Positions 9,391 through 18,642 of a stretch of 64,000 bases of DNA are shown in pieces; position 1 is the stretch's first letter, and every line of letters starts with the position of its first letter. This DNA is from JAPPLB01 sp965218555. Lineage in GTDB: Bacteria > Acidobacteriota > Terriglobia > Bryobacterales > UBA6623. Location: contig OZ244625.1 in the NCBI GenBank assembly GCA_965218555.1, positions 1,674,001-1,738,000 of the forward strand, read 5' to 3'. A program made the position numbers and the translations under genes. A model generated the notes under the pieces. The model was not told the DNA's origin and did no database searches. It saw nothing but the letters and a program-made list of their open reading frames with translations.

Positions 9391-9708
9391 GTCATGCCCG
9401 GTGACTCCAATGAAACTCTAGGTGAAGATCTTGGCGGCGTCAACGCAAGTCATCAACTCTGCCGCAGATGGAATTCTCAACGCCGAGTTCGAACGGCCGT
9501 TTCAGCGTGGAAGGCCTTGAAGGGCCGATCGCGCTGAATCCGATCCACCGTGAAGACCAAGCCAATGCGTCTTTGCTCATGACGTGGACGCCGGCCTGGT
9601 CAAGTGCCTTAGCCGCAATGAACGTTCGAGATCCTGACGGGTGAGCTTGAGCGACTGGGCCGCGCAGAGGACTAGGGATGGTGCGAGCAGAACACCAAAT
9701 CCCTGCCT
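9391..9708. other. Intergenic region with no recognised gene
   Basis: Roughly 320 bases between two genes transcribed leftward. Short frames are present but none shows a recognisable family, ribosome site or consistent codon bias. It may contain the promoter of the LamG gene; no clear -35/-10 pair was identified. Confidence 0.3.
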
Positions 9709-11046
9709 CTATTGTTCTCCGAGTAGAGTAAAAGATCTGATACGACTCAGGAGATCGCCTCTGCTCCGCGATAATATGCTGATCTCACGTCCCGGCGACA
9801 GGCTGGTGATGACCGACTTGCCGATCAGGTACCGGCCGGACTGCGACTCATCCGCGGACTCCGTCCTGAGTCCCCAAATCGTGTGAAACGCCACGGGAGA
9901 GCCTTGAAACGTTCCCAAATAAAGCATGTTGTGGCCGCTCAGGTTTAGAATTGTACGGAAGGGTACGGCCGTGGCCAAAATGCGCTCTCGCTTTTCGGCA
10001 AGCGAGAGTTTTTCAAGAGTCACATTTCTCCCTGCACCAGCCTGTTTCCTCGAATTGCGAGGGAGCGGTAAAGCAAACGGGAGGAAGACATCCAGGATCG
10101 TGGACGAACAGTCGCGATAACCGCCCAATCCACCCCATCCATAGGGCTGCCCGAGTATTTCGTTGATCACTTGGGCGAGTTGATCCTCAGAGAGCGGAAG
10201 AGGAAACGGAGCGGCGTCCCGGTCCACCAGACGAACTATTGTCAGCGACGCGCGACGGCTTGCATCCGCCACCGGAGCCAGCAGATGTACGTCGGTTTTG
10301 GCTCTTGCTGCCATGGGCAACAGCATGCCGATCCGTCCTTGGAACAGGAAGCCGCCCTGGTTGCTTGAGATGGGTATCCGGTCTCGCCGTATAGCGGCTA
10401 AGTTCGCAGAACGGTACTTCGCGACGAATTCCTCGTCTACATACGCGATGTCGCGCGCATCGATCCAGCCGCAGGCATAGGGTGATTCCGCAGCGAGAAA
10501 TCGTCCGTCCCGGGAGATGTGCGACAGGAACAGGGGCGTTCCCGCCCACACCGCCGAATTCTGGTTGTAATCGAACGGATATCCTTCTCCCGCCTTGCGG
10601 AAGTCGTAGAAGAACGGGTCGGCTGAAGGCAGTGCGCGCATTGACGTGTTTCGGACTGTGACCCCGTAGGCGGCTCGACTGGGATATTGACCGAGTTGCG
10701 CGTTCGCCGTGACGGCTTCAAGACTGGAAGCGGAAACCTCCAACAGGTTGGGACCAAAGATCGACTGTTTTGGAAATGATTCTGCAGCCCAACCGAACTC
10801 CTCAGCAGTACAGACCTCCGGCCCGGTTCGCTCCCAAGGGCCATACCAGTATTCTTCGAACTCCCAAAGCCGCCTTTCATCGACTTGGAGAATCGGAGGG
10901 CCTCCGGTTTCCGCAAATGCCGTGGCATCTTGGGGGATTTTATCCAGATCATCAAGAGGGCCGGTCGATATCAGCGCAATTTCATCAGACGAGCAGCCGA
11001 TGATCGACAAGAATGCAACTGTAACCACAAACCTACCTGGATACAT
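9709..11046 (-). CDS. NlpC/P60-family cell-wall peptidase lipoprotein with SH3-like domains
   Basis: A 445-residue predicted lipoprotein with lipobox SIIGC (Cys 18). The middle region (about 130-260) resembles the paired bacterial SH3 domains of this peptidase class (VTVRNTSMRALPS, then GRIGMLLPMAARAKTD). The C-terminal NlpC/P60 domain shows GQPYGWGGLGGYRDCSS with the nucleophilic Cys near residue 313, and SGHNMLYLG with the catalytic His near 370. Family members cleave peptidoglycan stem peptides at gamma-D-Glu bonds. The architecture (N-terminal stabilising domain, two SH3b, NlpC/P60) and length are normal. It stands alone in its orientation, with no recycling genes adjacent. The exact substrate is not known. 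Confidence 0.8.
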   Translation of the reverse strand: MYPGRFVVTVAFLSIIGCSSDEIALISTGPLDDLDKIPQDATAFAETGGPPILQVDERRLWEFEEYWYGPWERTGPEVCTAEEFGWAAESFPKQSIFGPNLLEVSASSLEAVTANAQLGQYPSRAAYGVTVRNTSMRALPSADPFFYDFRKAGEGYPFDYNQNSAVWAGTPLFLSHISRDGRFLAAESPYACGWIDARDIAYVDEEFVAKYRSANLAAIRRDRIPISSNQGGFLFQGRIGMLLPMAARAKTDVHLLAPVADASRRASLTIVRLVDRDAAPFPLPLSEDQLAQVINEILGQPYGWGGLGGYRDCSSTILDVFLPFALPLPRNSRKQAGAGRNVTLEKLSLAEKRERILATAVPFRTILNLSGHNMLYLGTFQGSPVAFHTIWGLRTESADESQSGRYLIGKSVITSLSPGREISILSRSRGDLLSRIRSFTLLGEQ

Positions 11047-11567
11047 GAGCCGTCCTTACATCCTACAATGCAGAAAAAGGACTACCGGATCGCCGAGGAA
11101 GGCGTCCCGGTAGTCCATCGGGCCGATCCATTGCGGGGACAGCTTCGGCCCCAGTCACTCGATCTTCAGAGCTCGTTCGTGCACAGTGATGAGGTCACCG
11201 TCCGTTACTAGTGGACTGTCCTGGAAATAATATCAGCATGGCGGATGCATTTAGAAGGGATAGTTACTTCAGGACAATCCGGTAGATAGTGAGCCCGGGG
11301 AGTCGGCTCCGCAGAGTTCGGTACGGCTGAAGTGGACGGAGACCCGCAACTTGGCGGCGAGCCGGGGGGAGCGGGCGTTACGGGACCTGGGCGTGAGACA
11401 GGCGGCTGAGCGTGGGAGCCTGCGTGCGGCGCCGTACTCTGGGGCAAAAGGTGCGATCAGCTCGGGCAAAAGCGGCGTCGGCTGAACGGAAGCCCTCGCC
11501 CAAGACATCAAGACAGTACAATTCAAGAACGGAATCCTAGCCATCCAACGTTCCTCCTGAACCCCGC
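11047..11567. other. Intergenic region, no supported gene
   Basis: About 520 bases between divergent genes. Frames on the minus strand (for example 11269-11706) have no recognisable similarity and would run into the start of the receptor gene. A strongly GC-rich patch (about 11330-11440) could be the remains of something decayed, but nothing can be named. Confidence 0.3.
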
Positions 11568-12731
11568 ATGACCAACTTGTGGGCATTAGTTCATTGGCGC
11601 TACCGCATAAGTTATCTGAACTTGATGCGAGATGCTGCATCGATTGCGTCAGCGCTTTGCCATTCGCCTGCGGCTGTGTTCCGACGCGTCGAGCGTCTTG
11701 TCGCACTTGCGCTGATTCTCCTGCCGCTGCTCGCGCCCGGCGAGTTCGGCGGGGTGCTGCCTGCTCAGTTCGACGCGAACCTGGGCCGCATCGTGGGCTT
11801 CCTCACCGGCCCCGATGGCGGCGCCATTGCTGACGCGGAAGTGCTCGTCACCAGCTCCGGAAGCGGTTTTGAACGCTCGATCCGCAGCGATGCGACCGGA
11901 TGGTTCCAGGCGGGATCGTTGCAGCCGGGCGAGTATACGGTCGTCGCTTCAAGCCCCGACTTCGCACCAGCCACGGCGGAAGGAATCGTCGTCAAGGTGG
12001 GAAGCGCCATTCAGGTTGACCTCCAACTGGACCTGGAGCAGACGTACACAAAGATCGAGGTTACGGCGGCAATGCTAGACGCCATACTGCCAGCGTCGAG
12101 CAATGTCGTCGGCAGCGAGGTCTTTAACGACCTGCCGATCAACGGTCGGCGCTTCCACGACTTCGCCCTCCTAACGCCGACCGTCCAAGTCTCGCGCGCC
12201 GCAGGCCATCTCTCGTTCGCCGCCCTGCGCGGAATCTATACGAATGTCACGGTTGACGGCACGGATTACAACCAGTCCTTTTTCGGGGGCATCCAGGGCG
12301 GAGAGCGCGCGGGCTCCGTGATCACAGTCCCTCAGAGCGCGATCCAGGAGTTCCAAGCCGTGACCTCGGGATTCAAGCGGAGTACGGCCGTACCGTTTCG
12401 GGAGTTGTCAACGTCTCCACCAAGTCGGGCGCCAACGACTTGCAAGGGGACCTCTTCTATCAGATCCGCCATCCCGAGTTTGGTGTCGCCGATCCATTCG
12501 GCGCCAAGGTGCTGGAGCGGCTGCAGCAGTTCGGCGGTTCCGCCGGCGGGGCGCTCCGGCGTGACAAGGCGTTCTGGTTCGCGGCTGTCGAACGGCAAGC
12601 CAGTTTCAGCCCCCGCTACGTCGAGTTCCCTGCACTGCTCGCCGCTGATCGCGAGCGCGGACAAGAAGCCTACGACTACTTCAAGAGCCTGGAAGAGCCC
12701 TTTGACTCGACCAACGATGCCTGGGCGCTAA
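11568..12731 (+). CDS. Oar-like TonB-type receptor, N-terminal part (frameshifted)
   Basis: This frame gives the N-terminus of an acidobacterial Oar-like outer-membrane receptor. It has a signal region (VALALILLPLLAPGEFGGVL), a carboxypeptidase-regulatory beta-sandwich (GRIVGFLTGPDGGAIADAEV through GEYTVVASSPDF), then a plug-like segment with FNDLPINGRRFHDFALLTP and VDGTDYNQSFFGG. Real similarity ends at VTSGF (about 12374); beyond that this frame is out of register. The plug continues in the frame of the next entry as QAEYGRTVSGVVNVSTKSG. Restoring one base near 12374 joins both into one protein of about 1,050 residues. ATG 11625 (MRDAASIAS) is an equally possible start. The break is either a genuine disabling deletion or a sequence error. 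Confidence 0.7.
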   Translation: MTNLWALVHWRYRISYLNLMRDAASIASALCHSPAAVFRRVERLVALALILLPLLAPGEFGGVLPAQFDANLGRIVGFLTGPDGGAIADAEVLVTSSGSGFERSIRSDATGWFQAGSLQPGEYTVVASSPDFAPATAEGIVVKVGSAIQVDLQLDLEQTYTKIEVTAAMLDAILPASSNVVGSEVFNDLPINGRRFHDFALLTPTVQVSRAAGHLSFAALRGIYTNVTVDGTDYNQSFFGGIQGGERAGSVITVPQSAIQEFQAVTSGFKRSTAVPFRELSTSPPSRAPTTCKGTSSIRSAIPSLVSPIHSAPRCWSGCSSSAVPPAGRSGVTRRSGSRLSNGKPVSAPATSSSLHCSPLIASADKKPTTTSRAWKSPLTRPTMPGR

Positions 12732-14737
12732 CTCCCCGCCTGGACTACCAGTTCAACGGCGGCAGTCGGTTGATGGTTCGATACAACTACAGCAACGCCG
12801 TAGCACTGAATTCGGTCAGCATCGGGGACCCGAAGCAGGCGCGCACGACGAATGCGGTCAGCAACGACGGCACCGAGAAGGACTCGATCCACTTCCTGAC
12901 AGGTCAGCTAACGAGCGTCCTGTCGCCAAACGTTGTCAATCAATTACGTTTGACCGTCACTCGCGAACAGCGACCGCGTGACGCGAATTCGAGGCAGGCG
13001 GCCGTGTCCACGGCGATCGGCGATTTCGGTACCAGAAGCTTTCTGCCAACGATCGAGACCAACCTCAAACCGGTCGTCAAGAACAGCCTGATGGTGCAAG
13101 CCGGACAGCACGACGTCAAGATCGGCGGGGAGTTCGACGGGATCTGGATCGATGATGTGTTCGGCTATAACCAGTTCGGGCACTTCCTCTTGTTCAGCTC
13201 GGATCCCGAGGAGATCCTCGACATTCTGACTCCGGGTGGTGTGATCCCCAACCGCTTCGACGCGCCAGGCCTGTATTTCCGTCAGATCGGCGACACGATC
13301 GGCACGCAACGTGTCGGGCACGCGGCCATCTACTTCCAGGACTCCTGGAGAGCCGCTCCAGGGTTGACGTTGGACTTGGGCTTCCGCTGGTCCGGGCAGT
13401 ACAACCAAGACCCTGAAGTCGGCAACAACCTGCTGATCGACCGAATACGCCAAGCTGGATTCGCGTTTGGCGGCGTCGATCCCCTGTCTATACCTGATAA
13501 CGCGAACCAATGGATGCCACGTGTCGGGTTCGCGTACAGCCCGCAAGGCGTTTCCCGCAGCTTGGTATTTCGGGGCAGCTTCGGCATCTTCCACGCCGTC
13601 ACCCCGCCCGTGTTCTTCAACGCGGCGACCAAGGCGTTCCGCGAACCGCCTGCGAATCTCTCCGTCACTCTGCCGACGTCCAAAGCAACTGTGTACCGGC
13701 AGTTCCTGTCAGCCGGGATCGACCTGAATGAGTACGCGCTCTCCGAACTGCCGGTATTCTCCAAGGAAGAAATCGTCCGCGTGCTGGACGGAGACTCGTA
13801 CCTGGGGGCGGCGCCCTGGTTGGCCAGCCCGGATTTTCGCAACCCGCGATCCCTGAAGTACACCCTCGCCCTTGAGTACGGTGTAACCGATCGGATGGTG
13901 GCTGGCCTGCAGTGGATGCTCTATCGCACCACCCGCCTGCACGGACTCCGCGACTATAACCTGCCCGGAGCTTACCTGCGGCCCGACGACCCGGCGCGCA
14001 TTCCCTACTACGACACGGGTAACCGTCCCGCCCGCTTGCTGGGCCCCGTCACCGTTGCCGAGTCGTTGGGTCGGGCGGCATATGACGGCGTGACCGCCAA
14101 TTGGAAGTATTCAGGTGACCGGGTTGAACTGATCGCGCACTACACCTACTCACGCGCCTATTCGAGCGATGTCAACGAAGGGTATTTCTGGGAGCCGCTG
14201 TACACGGACCATGCTCGCCCCGAAGACGAGTACGGTCCGTCAAGCCTGGACATGCGCCATCAGTTGACGGGCCATGCCGTCGTCGCATTGCCGGCGGGTT
14301 TCACGTGGTCTGCGATTCTGCGAGCTTCGAGCGGCCCTCCTCTCAATCCTGCAGCAGGAACCGACCTGAACAGGGATCAGTTCGCATCCGACCGGGCGCT
14401 GCAGGCGCCGGGCAGATACTTCGGTCGCAACGTGTTTCGTAACCGAGGGATGCGCAACCTGGATATGCGGTTGCTGCGTCGATTTGCCACCATGAAAGGC
14501 TCGATCTTGGAGTTGTCCGTCGAGTTGTTCAACGCGTTCAACTTCGACAATGTCGAGTACGGCCGCTTCAACGCGATCTACGGTCCGGGCCTCGACCTTG
14601 CGACGGGAGAACCGATCGGTCCGAACCCTTCGTTCCGTCGCTTGCGCGGTGCGGATGGCGGCTACGACCGCAACAACACGCAGGTCCTTGGAGTCGGGCC
14701 CTTGCAAGCACAGGTTGGCCTGCGGTTCTTCTTCTGA
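12440..14737 (+). CDS. Oar-like TonB-type receptor, beta-barrel part (frameshifted)
   Basis: The C-terminal 765 residues of the same receptor; the coding frame really resumes near 12374 with QAEYGRTVSGVVNVSTKSG. It shows the long alternating strands of an outer-membrane barrel, typical Oar features (WAPTPRLDYQ-like segments such as ALTPRLDYQFNGGSRLMVRY, IYFQDSWRAAPGLTLDLGFR), and the terminal strand QVGLRFFF ending in Phe, the signal for Bam insertion. In Acidobacteriota such proteins are numerous and their ligands mostly unknown; oligosaccharide or peptide uptake is often assumed. Translation could begin internally at 12440, but that would lack a signal peptide and plug, so the present sequence is probably non-functional unless the frameshift is an error. 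Confidence 0.75.
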   Translation: MQGDLFYQIRHPEFGVADPFGAKVLERLQQFGGSAGGALRRDKAFWFAAVERQASFSPRYVEFPALLAADRERGQEAYDYFKSLEEPFDSTNDAWALTPRLDYQFNGGSRLMVRYNYSNAVALNSVSIGDPKQARTTNAVSNDGTEKDSIHFLTGQLTSVLSPNVVNQLRLTVTREQRPRDANSRQAAVSTAIGDFGTRSFLPTIETNLKPVVKNSLMVQAGQHDVKIGGEFDGIWIDDVFGYNQFGHFLLFSSDPEEILDILTPGGVIPNRFDAPGLYFRQIGDTIGTQRVGHAAIYFQDSWRAAPGLTLDLGFRWSGQYNQDPEVGNNLLIDRIRQAGFAFGGVDPLSIPDNANQWMPRVGFAYSPQGVSRSLVFRGSFGIFHAVTPPVFFNAATKAFREPPANLSVTLPTSKATVYRQFLSAGIDLNEYALSELPVFSKEEIVRVLDGDSYLGAAPWLASPDFRNPRSLKYTLALEYGVTDRMVAGLQWMLYRTTRLHGLRDYNLPGAYLRPDDPARIPYYDTGNRPARLLGPVTVAESLGRAAYDGVTANWKYSGDRVELIAHYTYSRAYSSDVNEGYFWEPLYTDHARPEDEYGPSSLDMRHQLTGHAVVALPAGFTWSAILRASSGPPLNPAAGTDLNRDQFASDRALQAPGRYFGRNVFRNRGMRNLDMRLLRRFATMKGSILELSVELFNAFNFDNVEYGRFNAIYGPGLDLATGEPIGPNPSFRRLRGADGGYDRNNTQVLGVGPLQAQVGLRFFF

Positions 14738-14752
14738 CCCTGGTCGCTGTTC

Positions 14753-14769
14753 GGGCGGCCCCGCCGCCC
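14753..14769 (+). terminator. GC-rich hairpin after the receptor gene
   Basis: A perfect 7-bp stem GGGCGGC / GCCGCCC with a CCC loop lies 15 bases after the receptor stop. It has no T-tract, so intrinsic termination is only possible, not certain. Confidence 0.35.
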
Positions 14770-14841
14770 TCCCGAGGACTGCTTTCCCTGCCGTCTGAAG
14801 CAATTGTCAGACAGCACTTCAGTCAGTGTAGATGTGGCAAA

Positions 14842-15009
14842 ATGGAACAAGAAAACGCCCGTAAGCGTGCTGAGCTGGGAACTGGGGACCTGCCGCCAAA
14901 CGAAAGAGAACTCAAGACTTGTGGGCACTTGAAACGTCGCCCGCAAGGTGACCTGCTCACCGGGGGATACCCGGTAAAGTTTGATGATCCAGAGCCCGGA
15001 TTGATGTAG
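14842..15009 (+). CDS. Possible small protein, 55 residues, unknown
   Basis: An open frame starting MEQENARKRAELGTGDL and ending DDPEPGLM, rich in charged residues, upstream of the pot operon. I do not recognise it. Codon third positions are not strongly biased and no clear ribosome site precedes the ATG, so it may be chance. The surrounding 14738-15190 region otherwise holds only the presumed pot promoter and no other supported gene. Confidence 0.15.
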   Translation: MEQENARKRAELGTGDLPPNERELKTCGHLKRRPQGDLLTGGYPVKFDDPEPGLM

Positions 15010-15190
15010 GCCCGCTTCCAGATGGGTTCTTTGCCCCACGGCAGAGGCAGAGATCAGAAATCGAGCCAACCCGCACCGAGCGTGAATTCGACTAGCAAGC
15101 TTTGTCCACGAACGGAGCGAATGAGGTGAAACTCGGGTTCGGCTCAACACCCGTCGGATCGAGGACTGTCAGGCAAAGGACGAATATCCG

Positions 15191-16303
15191 GTGAATCCAA
15201 ACGGCAATGCACACGTAGAATTCGAGGGGGTCAGCAAAAGCTACGACGGACAGACGGATGTGGTGAGGAATCTGAATCTGAGCGTGCAAGAGGGGGAATT
15301 CCTAACCCTGCTCGGACCTTCCGGCTCGGGCAAGACCACCTGTCTCATGATGCTCGCCGGCTTCGAAACCCCCACGGCAGGCACCATCCGCATTGACGGG
15401 CACTCCGTTCACAATCTGCCACCTCACAAGCGCGGCATCGGTATGGTGTTTCAGAACTACGCTTTGTTTCCGCACATGACGGTGGGCGGGAACCTCTCTT
15501 TTCCTCTGGAAGTTCGCGGACTGAATCCGGAGCAGCGCCGCGAGCGCGTCAGAAAGGCACTGGAACTGGTTCGTCTTGACGGCCTGCAGGAGCGGCGGCC
15601 AGCCGAACTTTCCGGTGGCCAGCAACAGCGAGTGGCCATTGCCCGCGCACTCGTATTCGAGCCGAGTCTCGTTCTGATGGACGAACCCCTGGGCGCCCTT
15701 GACCGCCGCCTGCGCGAGGAACTGCAATATGAAATCCGACGCATCCAGCGCAGTCTGAAAGTGACCATCGTGTATGTCACCCATGACCAGCAGGAGGCGA
15801 TGGTGATGTCGGATCGCGTAGCCGTCTTTCAACAAGGGTGCATCGAGCAGGTGGCGTCACCCGAAGCGATCTACGAAGAACCGGAACGTAGATTCGTCGC
15901 CCGCTTTATCGGTGAAAACAACCTGCTGCACGGAAAGGTCATCGCCCTTGAAGGTGACCTCTGCCAAGTGGAGATCGAAGGCGCGCTCGTCAAGGCGTTC
16001 CGCGTGGCCCCGTGCAGTCCCGGTGACAGGGTGACCCTCGCCATTCGTCCGGAGCGAGTGTGCGTCTCTCCGGACCCACAGGTCTACAGCAACGAGTTGG
16101 AAGCCAAGATAGAGGACCTCGTGTTCCTGGGCGACCACCTGCGGCTGCGCATGAACGTTCAAGGCAGATCGGACTTCATCGTCAAGATTCCCAACATCGT
16201 GGGTCACGGAGCGGTGCTGGAAGGGGACCGTGTGCGCATTGGTTGGACACCGACCGATTGCCGGGCTCTGGAACCCGGTGGGGAGGAGGGAGTCACCCTT
16301 TGA
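15191..16303 (+). CDS. potA: Polyamine-type ABC transporter ATPase (PotA-like)
   Basis: A 370-residue ATPase starting at GTG, with AAAGGA about ten bases upstream. Walker A is GPSGSGKTT (42-50), the Q-loop FQNYALFPHMTV, signature LSGGQQQRVAIARAL, Walker B VLMDEPLGALD, and switch His in VYVTHDQQEAM. A C-terminal TOBE-like domain (about 280-365, ending WTPTDCRAL) is typical of PotA/FbpC-class ATPases. It powers import of the ligand bound by the downstream PotD-like protein through two permeases. It is first of four overlapping genes, and its stop codon TGA is shared with the start of the next gene. Spermidine or putrescine is the family guess; other amines or organic ions are possible. Confidence 0.88.
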   Translation: MNPNGNAHVEFEGVSKSYDGQTDVVRNLNLSVQEGEFLTLLGPSGSGKTTCLMMLAGFETPTAGTIRIDGHSVHNLPPHKRGIGMVFQNYALFPHMTVGGNLSFPLEVRGLNPEQRRERVRKALELVRLDGLQERRPAELSGGQQQRVAIARALVFEPSLVLMDEPLGALDRRLREELQYEIRRIQRSLKVTIVYVTHDQQEAMVMSDRVAVFQQGCIEQVASPEAIYEEPERRFVARFIGENNLLHGKVIALEGDLCQVEIEGALVKAFRVAPCSPGDRVTLAIRPERVCVSPDPQVYSNELEAKIEDLVFLGDHLRLRMNVQGRSDFIVKIPNIVGHGAVLEGDRVRIGWTPTDCRALEPGGEEGVTL

Positions 16304-17457
16304 TTGCCTGTCCAATCACGGGTCGTGTTCGCCGCGAGATTGCCGCTCGATCCCGCGCAACGCCGCTCGGAGTCGGCCCTCGAATACCGCCGGTACTCCT
16401 CTTGATCTTCCTCCTGATCTGGAGCCAGCCGCTGACAAGCGCCGAATCGCTGACCGTCGTTTCTTGGGGCGGCTCCTATGCCCGGGCATGCGCGAAGGCC
16501 TTTCACGAGCCCTTCACCGCCAAGAGCGGCATCAATATTCGCTTGGAGGACTACAACGGCGGCCTGGCTCAGATCCGCGCCCAGGTCGAGACCGGTAACG
16601 TCCACTGGGACGTCGTGGATTTGGAAATAGCGGACGCAGTGCTGGCCTGTGACGAAGGACTGCTGGAATTCATCGAAGTCGACGACCTTCCACCGGGGCC
16701 GGACGGCACGCCTGCCGCTGAGGACTTCCTTCCTGACACGCTCACCGAGTGCAGTGTGGGAACTACGTTTTACTCCACGATCTATGCCTACAACCGGGAG
16801 AACTTCTCCGGCCCCAAGCCTTCCACCATCGAAGACTTCTTCGACATGAAGAAATTCCCGGGGCGTCGCGGGATGCGGCGTACGCCCCAGGTCAACCTCG
16901 AGTTGGCGCTCATGGCGGATGGTGTGCCTCTGGACCAGGTGTACGCCACGCTAAGCACGGCAGAGGGCGTAGACCGGGCTTTTCGCAAGCTGGACACGAT
17001 CAAGGAACACATCGTGTGGTGGACCGCCGGCGCACAGCCGCCACAGATGCTTGCCAGCGGTGAGGTAGTGATGAGCACGGCCTATAACGGCCGTATCTTC
17101 AACGCCCAGGTGCTGGAAAATCAGCCCTTCACCGTGGTTTGGGATGGTCAGATCCTGGACAAAGGGCAACTGGCCATCGTCTACGGGACGCCGAGGCTGA
17201 AAGCCGCACGAAGATTCCTTGCCTTTGCGACGAGATCCGAGTCCATGGCCCGACTTGGCCGCTATATCTCCTACAGTCCCGTCCGGCGGTCCGTATCAGC
17301 ATTGATTACGACTCACATAGAGACAGGCGTAGACATGAAGCCACACATGCCCACCACTCCCGAGAACATGACTCGCACCCTGCACAACGACTGGGAGTGG
17401 TGGAGCGATCACGTGGACGAAATGAACGAGCGTTTCAGCGCATGGATGGCACGCTGA
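16300..17457 (+). CDS. potD: Polyamine-type periplasmic binding protein (PotD-like)
   Basis: I place the start at TTG 16300, which overlaps the PotA stop (TTGA) and is preceded by GGGGAGGAGGG at a proper distance. Upstream in-frame sequence is only a shadow of potA. The 385-residue product has a signal peptide (PPVLLLIFLLIWSQPLTSAES), then SLTVVSWGGSYARACAKAF, the typical opening of extracellular solute-binding proteins of the PotD class, and WDVVDLEIADAV and TTFYSTIYAYNRENF further on. It should capture the ligand in the periplasm and deliver it to PotB/PotC. The first permease gene overlaps its 3' end by 16 bases, indicating translational coupling. Confidence 0.85.
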   Translation: MIACPITGRVRREIAARSRATPLGVGPRIPPVLLLIFLLIWSQPLTSAESLTVVSWGGSYARACAKAFHEPFTAKSGINIRLEDYNGGLAQIRAQVETGNVHWDVVDLEIADAVLACDEGLLEFIEVDDLPPGPDGTPAAEDFLPDTLTECSVGTTFYSTIYAYNRENFSGPKPSTIEDFFDMKKFPGRRGMRRTPQVNLELALMADGVPLDQVYATLSTAEGVDRAFRKLDTIKEHIVWWTAGAQPPQMLASGEVVMSTAYNGRIFNAQVLENQPFTVVWDGQILDKGQLAIVYGTPRLKAARRFLAFATRSESMARLGRYISYSPVRRSVSALITTHIETGVDMKPHMPTTPENMTRTLHNDWEWWSDHVDEMNERFSAWMAR

Positions 17458-18641
17458 GGGCAGTTCGGCTGCGGGCGGCAGTGCCGGTTCTGCCGCTGGG
17501 GGCCTTCATCCTGGTGACCTTCATCGCTCCGCTGGCGACCATGCTGGTGCGTAGCGTGTACGACCCTCTGGTTGCCGGTGCGATGCCGGAAACCCTCTCC
17601 CTGTTGAGTGAATGGGATGGCAAGAGCATTCCAAGAGAGACCGTGTTCAAGGCGGCTGTAAGCGAGTTGCTGGAGGCTCGCCAAGCACGAAATCTGGGAC
17701 GGGTCGTGACGCGCATCAACCGTGTTCAGCCGGGGCAGCGCAGCGTGATCATGAAAAGCGTGCGCAAGCTGCGCAGGATTTCGGGCAGCGATTCCTGGCG
17801 CGACACCCTGATCGACATGGATCCCGCCTGGGGCGAAGTGCAAACCTGGCAAGCGATTCGCCGTACAGGAGAGCGTTTCACGATGCGGCACTATCTGCAT
17901 GCGCTGGATCTGGATCGCGGTCCTGGCGGTGGTATCGTCCGGCAGACACCCGAGCGGCGCATCTACTTGCCTCTGCTGGGGCGCACGCTGGCGGTGAGCC
18001 TAAGCATCACAGCGTTGTGCCTTCTACTCGGCTATCCTGTGGCCTACCTTATCGCGCATGCACCTCCCCGGTGGACCAACCTGCTGCTGCTGTTGGTACT
18101 GGTTCCCTTCTGGACCTCGTTACTGGTACGGACAACTTCCTGGATCGTGCTGCTGCAAACCCAAGGAGTAATCAACGATGCGCTGGTGGCGCTCGGACTG
18201 ATTGCTGAAGAGAACCGGATCGCCATGATCTACAACATGACCGGCACGGTGGTGGCTATGACGCACGTACTGCTGCCCTTCATGGTGCTGCCGCTTTACT
18301 CGGTCATGCGCACCATTCCGTCGCTCTACATGAATGCGGCGGCTACCCTGGGGGCGAGCTTTCCGAAGGCGTTCTGGCGTGTTTACTGGCCCCAGACGCA
18401 GCCAGGCGTGTTCGCCGGATCACTCCTCGTATTCATCCTGGCAATCGGGTACTACATCACTCCCGAACTGGTGGGCGGACGCAGTGGACAGATCATCTCC
18501 AACATGATTGCTTATCACATGCAACAATCGCTCAACTGGGGACTGGCCGCGGCGCTCAGCGGTATTCTTCTGGTGTGCGTGTTTGTGATCTATCTGATCT
18601 ACGATCGCGTCGTCGGAATCGAGCGCATGAGATTGGGTTGA
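17442..18641 (+). CDS. potB: Polyamine-type ABC permease with long periplasmic insertion (PotB-like)
   Basis: From ATG 17442 (MDGTLRAVRLRAAVPVLP), overlapping potD, the protein has 399 residues, about 100 longer than E. coli PotB. The excess lies between TM1 (about 10-35) and TM2 (about 170-195): a hydrophilic stretch rich in Arg, Glu and Lys (RETVFKAAVSELLEARQAR and on). The inner-membrane core then follows, with the coupling motif region AAATLGASFPKAFWRVYWPQ, which contacts the ATPase. Similar long forms occur in other bacterial polyamine-type systems, so the insertion is probably a family variant rather than an error. Confidence 0.85.
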   Translation: MDGTLRAVRLRAAVPVLPLGAFILVTFIAPLATMLVRSVYDPLVAGAMPETLSLLSEWDGKSIPRETVFKAAVSELLEARQARNLGRVVTRINRVQPGQRSVIMKSVRKLRRISGSDSWRDTLIDMDPAWGEVQTWQAIRRTGERFTMRHYLHALDLDRGPGGGIVRQTPERRIYLPLLGRTLAVSLSITALCLLLGYPVAYLIAHAPPRWTNLLLLLVLVPFWTSLLVRTTSWIVLLQTQGVINDALVALGLIAEENRIAMIYNMTGTVVAMTHVLLPFMVLPLYSVMRTIPSLYMNAAATLGASFPKAFWRVYWPQTQPGVFAGSLLVFILAIGYYITPELVGGRSGQIISNMIAYHMQQSLNWGLAAALSGILLVCVFVIYLIYDRVVGIERMRLG

Positions 18642-18642
18642 A

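Noticed and set aside
14662..15150. Minus-strand frame of 162 codons upstream of the pot operon
   Set aside because: No recognisable similarity; its 3' end overlaps the receptor gene antisense and no ribosome site is seen.
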